A DNA stretch of 64,000 nucleotides from Ancylobacter vacuolatus (GTDB taxonomy: Bacteria; Pseudomonadota; Alphaproteobacteria; Rhizobiales; Xanthobacteraceae). This document shows, piece by piece, positions 46,285-54,690 of the stretch (the first letter of the stretch is position 1; the number at the start of each line of letters is the position of its first letter). The notes beneath the pieces are model-generated. The model saw only the letters and a program-made list of their open reading frames with translations, did not search any database and was not told the origin of the DNA. Where the stretch lies: NCBI RefSeq assembly GCF_030813595.1, contig NZ_JAUSUH010000001.1, positions 620,001 through 684,000 on the forward strand, read 5' to 3'. Both the position numbers and the translations under genes were made by a program.

Positions 46285-46980
46285 ATGGCGATGCAGGGGC
46301 GGGACGAATTGCGGTCCGCGCGCGCGGCGGTTCTGTACGGAGCCGGCGGCCAGGCCCGCGAGCTGCGCTACGAGATGGAGCGTGACGGCGTGCGGGTCCA
46401 GGCCTTCGTCGATGATCTGGCGGCCGGACGCGAGGTCGACGGCCTGCCGGTACTGGCCTTCGAGGACGCCGCTTCCCGGTTCAAGGACAGCGACTGGTTC
46501 GTCGCCATCGGTGCGATCGCCGTCCGCCGGCGGATCGCCGACCGGTTGCGCGCCGCCGGCCTGCCGCTCGGCCGGTTCGTCAGTAGCACGGCGCACATGC
46601 TGCCATCCGCCCGGGTGGGCGACGGGGTGCAGGTGTTCCATGGCGCCGTGCTCTCGGCCTCGATCCGGCTCGGCGCATTCGGGCTTGTGAACTTCGGTTG
46701 CGTGCTGTCGCACGACGTCCATGTCGGCGCCTTCGCCACCCTCTGCCCGGGCGTGCATCTGGCGGGCCATGTCCATGTCGGCGAGGGGGTCTGGATCGGG
46801 GTCGGCGCGTCGATCCGCAATGGTTCGCCGGATCGACCGCTGATGATCGGCGACGGCGCCTTCATCGCGGCCGGGGCCTGCGTGGTGGGCGACGTTCCGG
46901 CTGGCGCGGTGGTGGCCGGCGTGCCGGCGCGGCCCTTTCCGTCGGGGCCGGCGGGCAAGGACCCCGGAGCGCGCGCATGA
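46285..46980 (+). CDS. NeuD/PglD-like sugar O- or N-acyltransferase
   Basis: 231 residues from ATG 46285 with GGAGGA 8 bases upstream. The N-terminal half is a Rossmann-like PglD_N domain (AVLYGAGGQARELRYEMERDG, FVAIGAIAVRRRIADRL). The C-terminal half is a left-handed beta-helix of hexapeptide repeats (ARVGDGVQVFHGAVLS, VLSHDVHVGAFATLCPGVHLAGHVHVG) with His of SHDVHVG as probable catalytic base. It should acetylate an amino sugar made by the preceding aminotransferase, as PglD does after PglE. Its stop overlaps the next start as ATGA. Confidence 0.85.
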   Translation: MAMQGRDELRSARAAVLYGAGGQARELRYEMERDGVRVQAFVDDLAAGREVDGLPVLAFEDAASRFKDSDWFVAIGAIAVRRRIADRLRAAGLPLGRFVSSTAHMLPSARVGDGVQVFHGAVLSASIRLGAFGLVNFGCVLSHDVHVGAFATLCPGVHLAGHVHVGEGVWIGVGASIRNGSPDRPLMIGDGAFIAAGACVVGDVPAGAVVAGVPARPFPSGPAGKDPGARA

Positions 46981-48053
46981 GGGCCCCCCGTGTATCGGTC
47001 GTCATGCCGTCCTACCGGCATGAGGCCTATATTGCCGAGGCGATCGGCTCTGTCCTCGGACAGTCGATGGCCGATCTCGAACTGATCGTCGTCGATGACG
47101 CCTCGCCCGACGGCTCAAATGCGGTGATCCGCCAGTTCGACGATGCCCGGCTGGTCCATGTCCCGCTTGAGGCGAATATCGGCGCCAGCGCGGCAATGAA
47201 TGTCGCGGTGCGACTGGCCCGCGCTCCGCTAGTCGCGGTGTGCAATTCCGACGATGTGTGGGAGCAGGACAAGCTCGCCCGCCAGATCGACCTTCTGGAG
47301 CGCCTGCCGGATTGTGCCGCCCTTTTCTGCAATGTGCGCTGGATCGACGGCGCCGGACAGCTGCTCGAGGATTTGGGGCCCGTCCCGGCGGACCTCTTTA
47401 CCCAGGAGAACCGAAGCCGGCACCGCTGGCTCAGTCAACTGGTGGAAAACGGAAACTGCCTCTGCCACCCCTCCGTCCTCATCCGGCGCGAGGCCTACGC
47501 GGAATGCGGGCTCTATGACGAGTATCTGCGCCAGTTGCCGGACTATGACATGTGGCTGCGACTGCTGCAGAAGCACCCGATCCACGTCATGCCCGATCGG
47601 CTGGTCCGCTTCCGCCTGCACGGAACAAACACGTCGGGACATTCGCCCGACGCGGCGGAGCGCAACGCGCGCGAGATGCGGTTCATCCTGCGCCGGTTCT
47701 TCGAGGAGGTGAGCGCGGAGAATTTCGCTTCCGCCTTTCTGGGCGGGGCGGGATACAAGCCCCCGACGGCCGCAGGGAGCGACCCTCGCGCCGATTCACG
47801 CGACGTCTGGCGCTACCTGCTTTCCCATGAGGGCCCGCGGCGGCAAGACTTCCGGGAGTTCGTCCTGGAAGCGGTTTTCCGCGCGCCGCCCGAACTTCGG
47901 CGGGAGGTGGTGCCGATGCCGGCCTTCCAGCTTGCCATGGGGGCGCCCGGCGGCAGGTTGACGCCCCCGCCGCTACCGCCGCCGCCACCGCTTACCTTAA
48001 CTCGGCGCCTGCGCCGCCTTTTCAAGCGTCTCAGGAAGACACGAAAAGGCTGA
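46977..48053 (+). CDS. family 2 glycosyltransferase with Pro-rich tail
   Basis: 358 residues. GT-A domain: VSVVMPSYRHEAYIAEAIGSVLGQ, LIVVDDASPDGS, and the CNSDDVWEQDK metal/nucleotide motif (DD pair), then HPSVLIRREAYAECGLYDE with LPDYDMWLRLL as acceptor-side motif. After about residue 260 comes a region without family match, then a PPPLPPPPPL stretch (about 331-342) and a strongly basic end RRLFKRLRKTRKG. No membrane segment. The tail might hold it at the membrane surface or to a partner. It is coupled by overlap to the NeuD-like gene. Confidence 0.85.
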   Translation: MRAPRVSVVMPSYRHEAYIAEAIGSVLGQSMADLELIVVDDASPDGSNAVIRQFDDARLVHVPLEANIGASAAMNVAVRLARAPLVAVCNSDDVWEQDKLARQIDLLERLPDCAALFCNVRWIDGAGQLLEDLGPVPADLFTQENRSRHRWLSQLVENGNCLCHPSVLIRREAYAECGLYDEYLRQLPDYDMWLRLLQKHPIHVMPDRLVRFRLHGTNTSGHSPDAAERNAREMRFILRRFFEEVSAENFASAFLGGAGYKPPTAAGSDPRADSRDVWRYLLSHEGPRRQDFREFVLEAVFRAPPELRREVVPMPAFQLAMGAPGGRLTPPPLPPPPPLTLTRRLRRLFKRLRKTRKG

Positions 48054-48093
48054 ATGACCCGCCGTCGCTGCGCCGCATCTGCATTGAATCGCC

Positions 48094-50871
48094 ATGGTTG
48101 ATATCCGCAAACTGGCCGATCTGGCCCTCGCTGTTCCCGCCGACATCGGAGGCGGCAGTGCGCTCGACAAGCTCTACGTCATGGCCGGCCTCGCCGCCCG
48201 CCTCGACTTGAAGACCTATGTCGAGATCGGGGTCTATCGCGGCCGCAGCCTTCTTCCCCTCGCCTGGTCCTTTGCCGCGCGCGGCGGGCGCAGCTACGGC
48301 ATCGACCCGTATTCGCGGGCGGCCGCCCGGGAAGCGGATATCCCAGCTGCGGTTTTCGACGAAGTGACGGCCTTCATCGAGACCACGGACTATGACGCGC
48401 TGCACGACGCCTTCCTGCAGCGTCGCGACGAACTGCATCTGGCAGCGTCCTGCGAACTGCTGCGCGAGACCTCCGCGCGGGCGATCGACGTGCTGCGCGG
48501 GCGCGGCGTCGCGGCGGGCATGGTCCATATCGACGGCAACCACGACCGCGCCGAGGTGCTCGCCGATGTCGAGGCCTATTTCGGCCTTATGGGCGAGGGC
48601 GCGGTCATGGTGCTCGACGATATCGACTGGCCATCGGTCGGCGATGGACTGGCGCTTGCGCGCGAAAGGCTGACGCCGGTATTCGAGACCGCGACCTATG
48701 CGGTGCTGATCCGCTCACGCGATGCCGCGCTGGCCGGTGAACTTGGCGCGCTCTGCCACTCGCTGGAGCGGCACGCCCTGCGCTTCCTCCATCCACGGCC
48801 GGCACCCAAGGTGTCGGTGTCGATGATCACCTTCAATCACGAGCGATTCATCGGGCAGGCCATCGAGAGCGCGCTCGCCCAACAGACGGATTTCGAGGTC
48901 GAGATCGTCATCGGCGAGGACCGCTCCACCGACGCCACGCGCGCCATCTGCCGCAGCTACCGCGACCGCTATCCCGACCGCATCCATCTGGTCGAGCGGC
49001 CGGTAAATATCGGAGCCGTTCCCAACTATCTCGAAACCTGCCGGGAGTGCCGGGGGGAGTATGTTGCCTTTCTCGAAGGCGACGACGTCTGGACCGACCC
49101 GCACAAGCTGAGCAAGCAGGTTGCGTTCCTCGATTCTCATCGCGACTACGCCATCTGCTTCCACAATGTGCTAGTCGCCGACGAGGACGGGACGCCGACA
49201 CATCCCCTGTTCGCCACGCTGCCCGCGTCCAGCACCGCTGCCGATCTGTGCGCGGGCGACTTCATCGCCACGCCCTCCTGCATGATGCGCAACCGCCTCA
49301 TCGCCGAGATACCAGCCTGGATGTACGCCCTGCCCGGCTGCGGCTGGCCTTTCAATATACTGAATGCCCAGCACGGCATGATTGGCTATATCGACGAGCC
49401 GATGGCCGTATCCCGGCGGCACGCCGGGACGTTCCGGTCGAGGCGCCCTGGGCGCGAGCGACTGGTATCTGCGATCAGGCTCAGCCTCCAGCTCGACCGG
49501 CTCTTCGACTTTCGCTACCGCGCGCAATTCGCGCAGTTCATCGCCGCCAACCGGCGAGCGCTCGGGACCGAACTCGATATCGAAATTGGGGAGGTCGGGG
49601 CGCCAATGCCGCCTTTGCCACGGCCGGTACGGCGGCGGGGGCGCATCTCAACAGCGCGAAAGGCGCTGCAGAGACGGGTACGGCAATGGTTCTCCGGCGA
49701 CGACGGAGCTGACGCGCTGCCCGCCATGCTTGATCTTCTCATCCTTGACGACGCCTATCCGCACCCGCAATCCGGCTTCCGGCGGGAAGAATTCGACACC
49801 TATCTCGCCCTGTTCGAGCGCGTGCGCGTCTTCTCAAGCGGCGCTGCGAGCACTTTCTTCAAGGACAAACGTTCCATCGAGGAGGTGATCGCCGAGCACG
49901 ACGTCGCCGCGCCGGCCCTGAGCGGCAAGACCCGGCCCATGGCCAAGCTGCCGCCCAACCAGCGCGCCCGCTGCGGATTGACGGTTTTTGCCGGCAATTG
50001 CGCGGCAAGCCTCGCCCATTTCGAGGCGAACGCCATTCCGTTCGTGTTTACGCTCTATCCCGGCGGCGCCTTCTTCATGCGGGACGCGACGTCCGACGAT
50101 CGCCTGCGCCGCATCTTTGCCAGCCCTATGTTCCGAAAGGTGATTGTGACGCAGAAGATCACGCTCGACTATCTCGTCGAGAAGGGCTTCTGCGCACGGG
50201 GCGAGATCGAATTCATCTATGGCGTCGTCACGCCGGCGACGAATCTCGACCCGCCCGCCCCCCTACCGCGCTATGGCGAGGGGAAGCCGCGCCTCGACAT
50301 CTGCTTCACCGCGCACAAATACACGTCCGACGGTCGCGACAAGGGATATGACCTGTTCCTCGACGTCGCCCGCGCACTGGCGGCGCGCTTCGACGACTGC
50401 CATTTCCATGTCGTAGGCGGCTTCGGGCCGGACGACCTGCCGCTCGACGGGCTGGACGGGCGCATTACTTTCTACGGCAGCCGCGAGCCGGGCTGGCTGC
50501 GCGACTTCTATCGGGACAAGGACCTGATCCTGCTGTGCAATGTCCCGTTTGTGCTGCTGCCCGGCGCTTTTGACGGCTTTCCCACGGCCTGCGGCTCGGA
50601 TGCCATGCTGAACGAGGTCGCGTTGTTCTGCACCGATCCGCTGAACCTGAACTGCGCCTTTGTCGACGACCGCGACCTCGTGCTGGTGCCGCATGAGGTG
50701 GAGGCGATCGTGGAGAAGGTGAGCTGGTATCGCGCGCATCCCTCGGCGTTGCGGGAGTTGGCCCGCAGCGGCCGGGTGGCGGCGGAGCGCGTCTATGGCT
50801 TCGACGCCCAGCTCGCCCCGCGCCTCGCGTTGCTGCACCGGCAGATCTTCGCCGGGGGAGCCGAGGCCTAG
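48094..50871 (+). CDS. multidomain protein: methyltransferase - GT2 - GT4-like glycosyltransferase
   Basis: 925 residues that appear to join three enzymes. Residues 1 to about 230: class I SAM-dependent methyltransferase (YVEIGVYRGRSLLPLAW, GIDPYS, MVHIDGNHDRAEVLADVEAYF, MVLDDIDWPS), the Methyltransf_24-like group. Residues 238 to about 480: GT2 domain starting VSVSMITFNHERFIGQAIESAL with GEDRSTD and FLEGDDVWTD (DD near 330). A basic Pro-rich linker (PMPPLPRPVRRRGRIS, about 510-530). Residues about 545-920: GT-B-like part, DLLILDDAYPHPQSGFRREEF, then DKGYDLFLDVARALAARF, FYGSREPGWLRDFYRD and FDGFPTACGSDAML with the conserved glutamate region changed. It lies 40 bases after the GT2 gene. Assigning a sugar is not possible. 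Confidence 0.8.
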   Translation: MVDIRKLADLALAVPADIGGGSALDKLYVMAGLAARLDLKTYVEIGVYRGRSLLPLAWSFAARGGRSYGIDPYSRAAAREADIPAAVFDEVTAFIETTDYDALHDAFLQRRDELHLAASCELLRETSARAIDVLRGRGVAAGMVHIDGNHDRAEVLADVEAYFGLMGEGAVMVLDDIDWPSVGDGLALARERLTPVFETATYAVLIRSRDAALAGELGALCHSLERHALRFLHPRPAPKVSVSMITFNHERFIGQAIESALAQQTDFEVEIVIGEDRSTDATRAICRSYRDRYPDRIHLVERPVNIGAVPNYLETCRECRGEYVAFLEGDDVWTDPHKLSKQVAFLDSHRDYAICFHNVLVADEDGTPTHPLFATLPASSTAADLCAGDFIATPSCMMRNRLIAEIPAWMYALPGCGWPFNILNAQHGMIGYIDEPMAVSRRHAGTFRSRRPGRERLVSAIRLSLQLDRLFDFRYRAQFAQFIAANRRALGTELDIEIGEVGAPMPPLPRPVRRRGRISTARKALQRRVRQWFSGDDGADALPAMLDLLILDDAYPHPQSGFRREEFDTYLALFERVRVFSSGAASTFFKDKRSIEEVIAEHDVAAPALSGKTRPMAKLPPNQRARCGLTVFAGNCAASLAHFEANAIPFVFTLYPGGAFFMRDATSDDRLRRIFASPMFRKVIVTQKITLDYLVEKGFCARGEIEFIYGVVTPATNLDPPAPLPRYGEGKPRLDICFTAHKYTSDGRDKGYDLFLDVARALAARFDDCHFHVVGGFGPDDLPLDGLDGRITFYGSREPGWLRDFYRDKDLILLCNVPFVLLPGAFDGFPTACGSDAMLNEVALFCTDPLNLNCAFVDDRDLVLVPHEVEAIVEKVSWYRAHPSALRELARSGRVAAERVYGFDAQLAPRLALLHRQIFAGGAEA

Positions 50872-50893
50872 CCGTCGTTGGCGCCGCCGCGCC

Positions 50894-51670
50894 TCACGGC
50901 GCCGTCGCGGTACGTGGGGGCACCGGCACGATGTGCACGACGCGGTAGCCCTTCTCTTTCAACGCGGTGAGAAATGCCGGCAGCATCTTGGCGGTCTGCG
51001 CCCGCGTGTCGTGCAAGAGGATGATGCCCCGGCCGGCATGGTCGAGACGGGCCATGACCAGGGTGAGCTGCTCTTCCGGCGTCATCGGATTCCAGTCGGA
51101 CGCCCAGAGATCGGCGCCGAACACGCCGATGCCGCGCCCCTTCAGGTAATCGAGCAGTTCCGACGACGCACCGAAGCCGGGAAAGCGGAAGAAGGGCACG
51201 CGCGGACGGGTGCCGCTGGCGCCATAGGCGGCCTTGTCGTCCGCCGCGATCCCCTTCTCGATGTCGGCCACGGCTTTGTCATAGGCGATATCGGCCAGCG
51301 TCATCGGGTGGGTCATGCTGTGATGGCCCACCGTGTGACCCTCGGCAATCTCGCGGCGCAGCAGATCGGGATGGCCGGCGGCGTTGCGGCCGATGACAAA
51401 GAAGGTGGCGCGCACGCATTCGCGCGCCAGCGCCTTCAGCACGGACGGAGTCGTGCCTGGCAGCGGACCGTCATCGAAGGTCAGCACGACTTCGCGGTCG
51501 GCGAGGTCGAGCGTCTGCGGGAAATGCTTGGTCCCGACCTGCAGGCCCGACGGATCGACCTGCATCACCCGCGAGGTCCCGAGCTTGCCGGTGCAGTCCT
51601 GCGCCATCGCCGTAGGGCCAGCGAGGCACAGAGACAGGAAAAGCGCGGCGCGGCAGGCGGCGGGCAACAT
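50894..51670 (-). CDS. polysaccharide deacetylase (NodB homology)
   Basis: 258 residues from the ATG at 51670 with GGGAG 8 bases upstream and a signal peptide (MLPAACRAALFLSLCLAGPTAMA). The NodB domain shows VVLTFDDGPLPGT (Asp66, Asp67), HHSMTHP (His117, His121) and FFRFPGFGASSELLDYL, plus a C-terminal ILLHDTRAQT. Metal residues are intact. It is expected to remove acetyl groups from amino sugars in the periplasm, from peptidoglycan or an exopolysaccharide. It is convergent with the glycan cluster, 22 bases from its end, which may be chance. Confidence 0.9.
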   Translation of the reverse strand: MLPAACRAALFLSLCLAGPTAMAQDCTGKLGTSRVMQVDPSGLQVGTKHFPQTLDLADREVVLTFDDGPLPGTTPSVLKALARECVRATFFVIGRNAAGHPDLLRREIAEGHTVGHHSMTHPMTLADIAYDKAVADIEKGIAADDKAAYGASGTRPRVPFFRFPGFGASSELLDYLKGRGIGVFGADLWASDWNPMTPEEQLTLVMARLDHAGRGIILLHDTRAQTAKMLPAFLTALKEKGYRVVHIVPVPPRTATAP

Positions 51671-51782
51671 GAGCAAGGCTCCCGGCAGAGGCGATTTCGC
51701 AGCTGCGTAGCCCATTGCCGGCGCCCGCGCCATCCGTGCCCGTGCGGCATCCACCAGCCCTGCCTCGCCGCTCGCCGGCGCC

Positions 51783-52880
51783 TCAGCTTTCCGGGGCATC
51801 GACGATCGGGTCGTACTGCGAAGCGTCGAAGCCGAGAACGTTCCAGCTCTGCTGCATGTGCGGGGGCAGCGGCGCCGAGACGTCGATCAGCTTGTCGCCG
51901 CGCGGATGCGGGATGACCAGCCGGCGCGCCAGAAGATGCAGCCGGTTCTGCAGCCCGCCCGGCAGCGGCCAGTTCTCGATGTCGAAATATTTCGGGTCGC
52001 CGACGATGGGATGGCCGATATGGGCGGCATGGGCGCGCAGCTGGTGGGTGCGGCCCGTTACCGGCTTCATCGACAGCCATGCCAGCTTCTGCGCCGCATT
52101 GTCCACTACGGCGTAATAGGAGATGGCGTGGCTGGCCTCGTCGTCGCCATGCCGGGCCACGCGCATCTTTTCCGCCGCCTCGTCCTTGGCGAGATAGGTG
52201 GAGATGCGGCCCTGCGAGGGGCGCGGCACGCCGGGAACCAGCGCCCAGTAGACCTTGCGGGCCGAGCGCGAGCGGAAGGTCTTGGCCAGCGTCGAAGCCG
52301 ACAGGCGGCTCTTAGCCACCAGCAGGATGCCAGATGTATCCTTGTCGATGCGGTGGACGAGGCGCGGCTTCTGCCCGTCGGAACCGCGCAGCGCCTCCAG
52401 CATGCCGTCGACATGGCGATAGGTGCCCGAACCGCCCTGGACGGCGAGGCCGAACGGCTTGTTGAGCACCAGCACGTCGCGGTCCTCGTAAAGCGTCATG
52501 TCCTTCAGCGCGCGGGCGTCCTTGTCGTCTGAGCTGGACCGCCGCACCGCCGGGGCGGCGAGTTCCTCGCCTTCCTCGCCGGAGCGCGCGCTGCGCGCGG
52601 CCAGACGGGGGGGCGCCTCGCCACGCGCCTTCGCTTCCTCCGCCTCCAGATGCTCGGCGGCCGAGAGCTGCGGCTTCTCCTCCAGCGGGGGGATCCGAAT
52701 GACCTGGCCGGCGGAAAGCCGCGTATTGGTCTTCACCCGGCCGCCCTCCACACGCACCTGCCCGCTGCGTAGCAGCTTCTGCAGATGGCCAAAGGAAAGG
52801 TCGGGGAAATGCGACTTGAACCAGCGGTCGAGCCGCATGCCCTCTTCATCCGCGTCGACGCGGCGTGTCTCAACGGCCAT
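51783..52880 (-). CDS. RluA family pseudouridine synthase (RluC/RluD type)
   Basis: 365 residues. An N-terminal S4 domain (RLDRWFKSHFPDLSFGHLQKLLRSGQVRV) is followed by a variable acidic/basic insert (about 85-125) and the catalytic domain with RLVHRIDKDTSGILLVAK, the Asp being the active-site nucleophile. It makes pseudouridine in 23S rRNA. Length and the S4 domain fit RluC/RluD rather than RluA. The crcB gene is 76 bases upstream on the same strand. Confidence 0.92.
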   Translation of the reverse strand: MAVETRRVDADEEGMRLDRWFKSHFPDLSFGHLQKLLRSGQVRVEGGRVKTNTRLSAGQVIRIPPLEEKPQLSAAEHLEAEEAKARGEAPPRLAARSARSGEEGEELAAPAVRRSSSDDKDARALKDMTLYEDRDVLVLNKPFGLAVQGGSGTYRHVDGMLEALRGSDGQKPRLVHRIDKDTSGILLVAKSRLSASTLAKTFRSRSARKVYWALVPGVPRPSQGRISTYLAKDEAAEKMRVARHGDDEASHAISYYAVVDNAAQKLAWLSMKPVTGRTHQLRAHAAHIGHPIVGDPKYFDIENWPLPGGLQNRLHLLARRLVIPHPRGDKLIDVSAPLPPHMQQSWNVLGFDASQYDPIVDAPES

Positions 52881-52956
52881 GGCGTGGGTACTCCTTGCCC
52901 CAGCACATAGCCGAGACGGGGCGCCACGTCACGCGGGAGGATGTCACGCGGCAGGA

Positions 52957-53331
52957 TCAGGCGAGCGCGCGCATGAGCGCCAGCCCGGCGAACACGCCGG
53001 CCAGCGCCAGCGCAACCGAACCGCCGACATACAGAGCCGCCAGCCCAATTTCACCGCGCTGCACCAGCAGGGCGGTGTCCAGCGAGAAGGTGGAGAAGGT
53101 GGTGAAGCCGCCGAGCACGCCGGTGATGATGAAGGCGCGCGCATGCATGGTCCAGCCGCCGCTCGCCAGGAAGGTGAGCCATCCCGCGACGAGGCCGATG
53201 GCGAAGCTGCCGATCACGTTGATCGCCAACGTGCCATAGGGGAAGCCCATGCCGAAGGTCCGCATGACCGCGAGGCCAAACGCATTGCGCAGGACGCCGC
53301 CAATGCCGGCCCCGATAAAGATGAGAATCAT
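52957..53331 (-). CDS. crcB: fluoride ion channel CrcB/Fluc
   Basis: 124 residues from the ATG at 53331, four membrane segments. Signatures: GAGIGGVLRN at the start, GTLAINVIGSFAIG with the pore Asn, and GGFTTFSTFS. The family forms dual-topology dimers that let fluoride leave the cell. The gap from the rarA stop to this start is 32 bases, too short to hold a fluoride riboswitch, so none is present. Same strand as rarA and the protease gene. Confidence 0.93.
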   Translation of the reverse strand: MILIFIGAGIGGVLRNAFGLAVMRTFGMGFPYGTLAINVIGSFAIGLVAGWLTFLASGGWTMHARAFIITGVLGGFTTFSTFSLDTALLVQRGEIGLAALYVGGSVALALAGVFAGLALMRALA

Positions 53332-53363
53332 GCTCTGCACGCCGCCAGCCTCGCCTGTCCGAT

Positions 53364-54683
53364 CTATTTTCCGCCCTGCCGTTCCGCCCGCAGCCGCGCC
53401 CAATACTCCAGGCGCTTCCTCACCTCGCGTTCGAAGCCGCGTTCGTTCGGCGTGTAGAAATCAGCCCTTGGATCGCCAGCGAGTTCTTCGGGAAAGAACT
53501 GCTGTCCGGCAAACGCATCAGGGAAATCGTGATCGTACTGGTAGCCGGCGTGATAGCCGAGTTCCTTCATCAGCTTGGTCGGCGCGTTGAGAATGTGCTT
53601 GGGCGGCGCCAGCGAGCCGGTCTTCTGGGCCAGCGCCAGCGCCGCGTTGAAGGCGGAATAGGCCGCGTTGGATTTCGGCGCCGTCGCCACATAGGCAATC
53701 GCCTGCGCCAAAAACAGCCGTCCCTCCGGCCAGCCGACGCGCTCGAATGCCGTCCACGCCGCCACCACCTGCGGCATCGCCTGCGGGTCGGCCATGCCGA
53801 CATCCTCGGACGCCGCGCAGCAGAGCCGGCGGAACACCGTGCCCGGGTCCTCGCCGCCGCTCAGCATGCGCGCCGCCCAGTACATGGCGCCGTTCACATC
53901 CGAGCCGCGCAGGCTCTTGTGGAAGCAACTGAGCAGATTGTAGTGCTCGTCCTGCCCTTTGTCATAGATCGGCGCCCGCTTCTGCATGGTCGCGGCGAGG
54001 CCCGCCACGTCGAGGTCCGGCCCGTCCGGCAGCGCCAGCAGTTCCTCGGCGAGGCCGAGCAAATAGCGGCCGTCACCATCGGCCATGCCGGCCAGCGCCG
54101 CCCGCGCCTCCGGGTCGAGCGGCAGGCGCCGGCCCTCCAGCGTCTCAGCGCGCTCCAGCAGCTTGCCGACCGCCTCCGCGTCGAGCGCCTTGAACACCAG
54201 CACCCGCGCGCGCGACAGCAGCGCCGCATTGAGCTCGAAGGAGGGATTCTCCGTCGTCGCGCCGATCAGCGTGATGGTGCCGTCTTCCATGACCGGCAGG
54301 AAGCCATCCTGCTGAGCGCGGTTGAAGCGGTGGATTTCGTCGACGAAGAGCAGCGTCCCCTGCCCGATCGCCCGGCGCCCGCGCGCGGCCTCGAACACCT
54401 TCTTCAGGTCGGCGACGCCAGTGAAGATGGCGGAGACCTGCTCGAAATGCAGGCTGGTCTCGCGCGCCAGCAGCCGCGCCACCGTGGTCTTGCCGGTGCC
54501 AGGCGGACCCCAGAAGATGAGCGAACCGAGGGAGTGGTTGGCGATCATCCGGGTGAGCGCACCAGCCTCCCCGGTCAGGCGCTCCTGGCCCACCACCTCG
54601 GCGAGCTTCTGCGGGCGCAGCCGATCGGCCAGCGGCCGGGGAACGGCATTCTCTAGTCCGGCGGAAGCGAAGAGATCGGACAA
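53364..54683 (-). CDS. rarA: replication-associated recombination protein A
   Basis: 439 residues. AAA+ motor with Walker A GPPGTGKT at 59-66, Walker B LLFVDEIHRF near 115, sensor ATTENPSFELN, then the MgsA C-terminal domain with CCAASEDVGMADPQAMPQVVA and GYQYDHDFPDAFAGQQFFPEEL. RarA/MgsA acts at stalled replication forks and is related to clamp loaders and RuvB. It follows the protease gene after 7 bases and precedes crcB; one transcript is likely. Confidence 0.95.
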   Translation of the reverse strand: MSDLFASAGLENAVPRPLADRLRPQKLAEVVGQERLTGEAGALTRMIANHSLGSLIFWGPPGTGKTTVARLLARETSLHFEQVSAIFTGVADLKKVFEAARGRRAIGQGTLLFVDEIHRFNRAQQDGFLPVMEDGTITLIGATTENPSFELNAALLSRARVLVFKALDAEAVGKLLERAETLEGRRLPLDPEARAALAGMADGDGRYLLGLAEELLALPDGPDLDVAGLAATMQKRAPIYDKGQDEHYNLLSCFHKSLRGSDVNGAMYWAARMLSGGEDPGTVFRRLCCAASEDVGMADPQAMPQVVAAWTAFERVGWPEGRLFLAQAIAYVATAPKSNAAYSAFNAALALAQKTGSLAPPKHILNAPTKLMKELGYHAGYQYDHDFPDAFAGQQFFPEELAGDPRADFYTPNERGFEREVRKRLEYWARLRAERQGGK

Positions 54684-54690
54684 GGCCGCC

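Noticed and set aside
53332-53363. Fluoride riboswitch before crcB
   Set aside because: Only 32 bases separate crcB from rarA, too few to hold the aptamer.
53529-54656. 375-codon open frame opposite rarA
   Set aside because: Translation is Arg/Gln/Ala-rich without domains; rarA is intact on the other strand.
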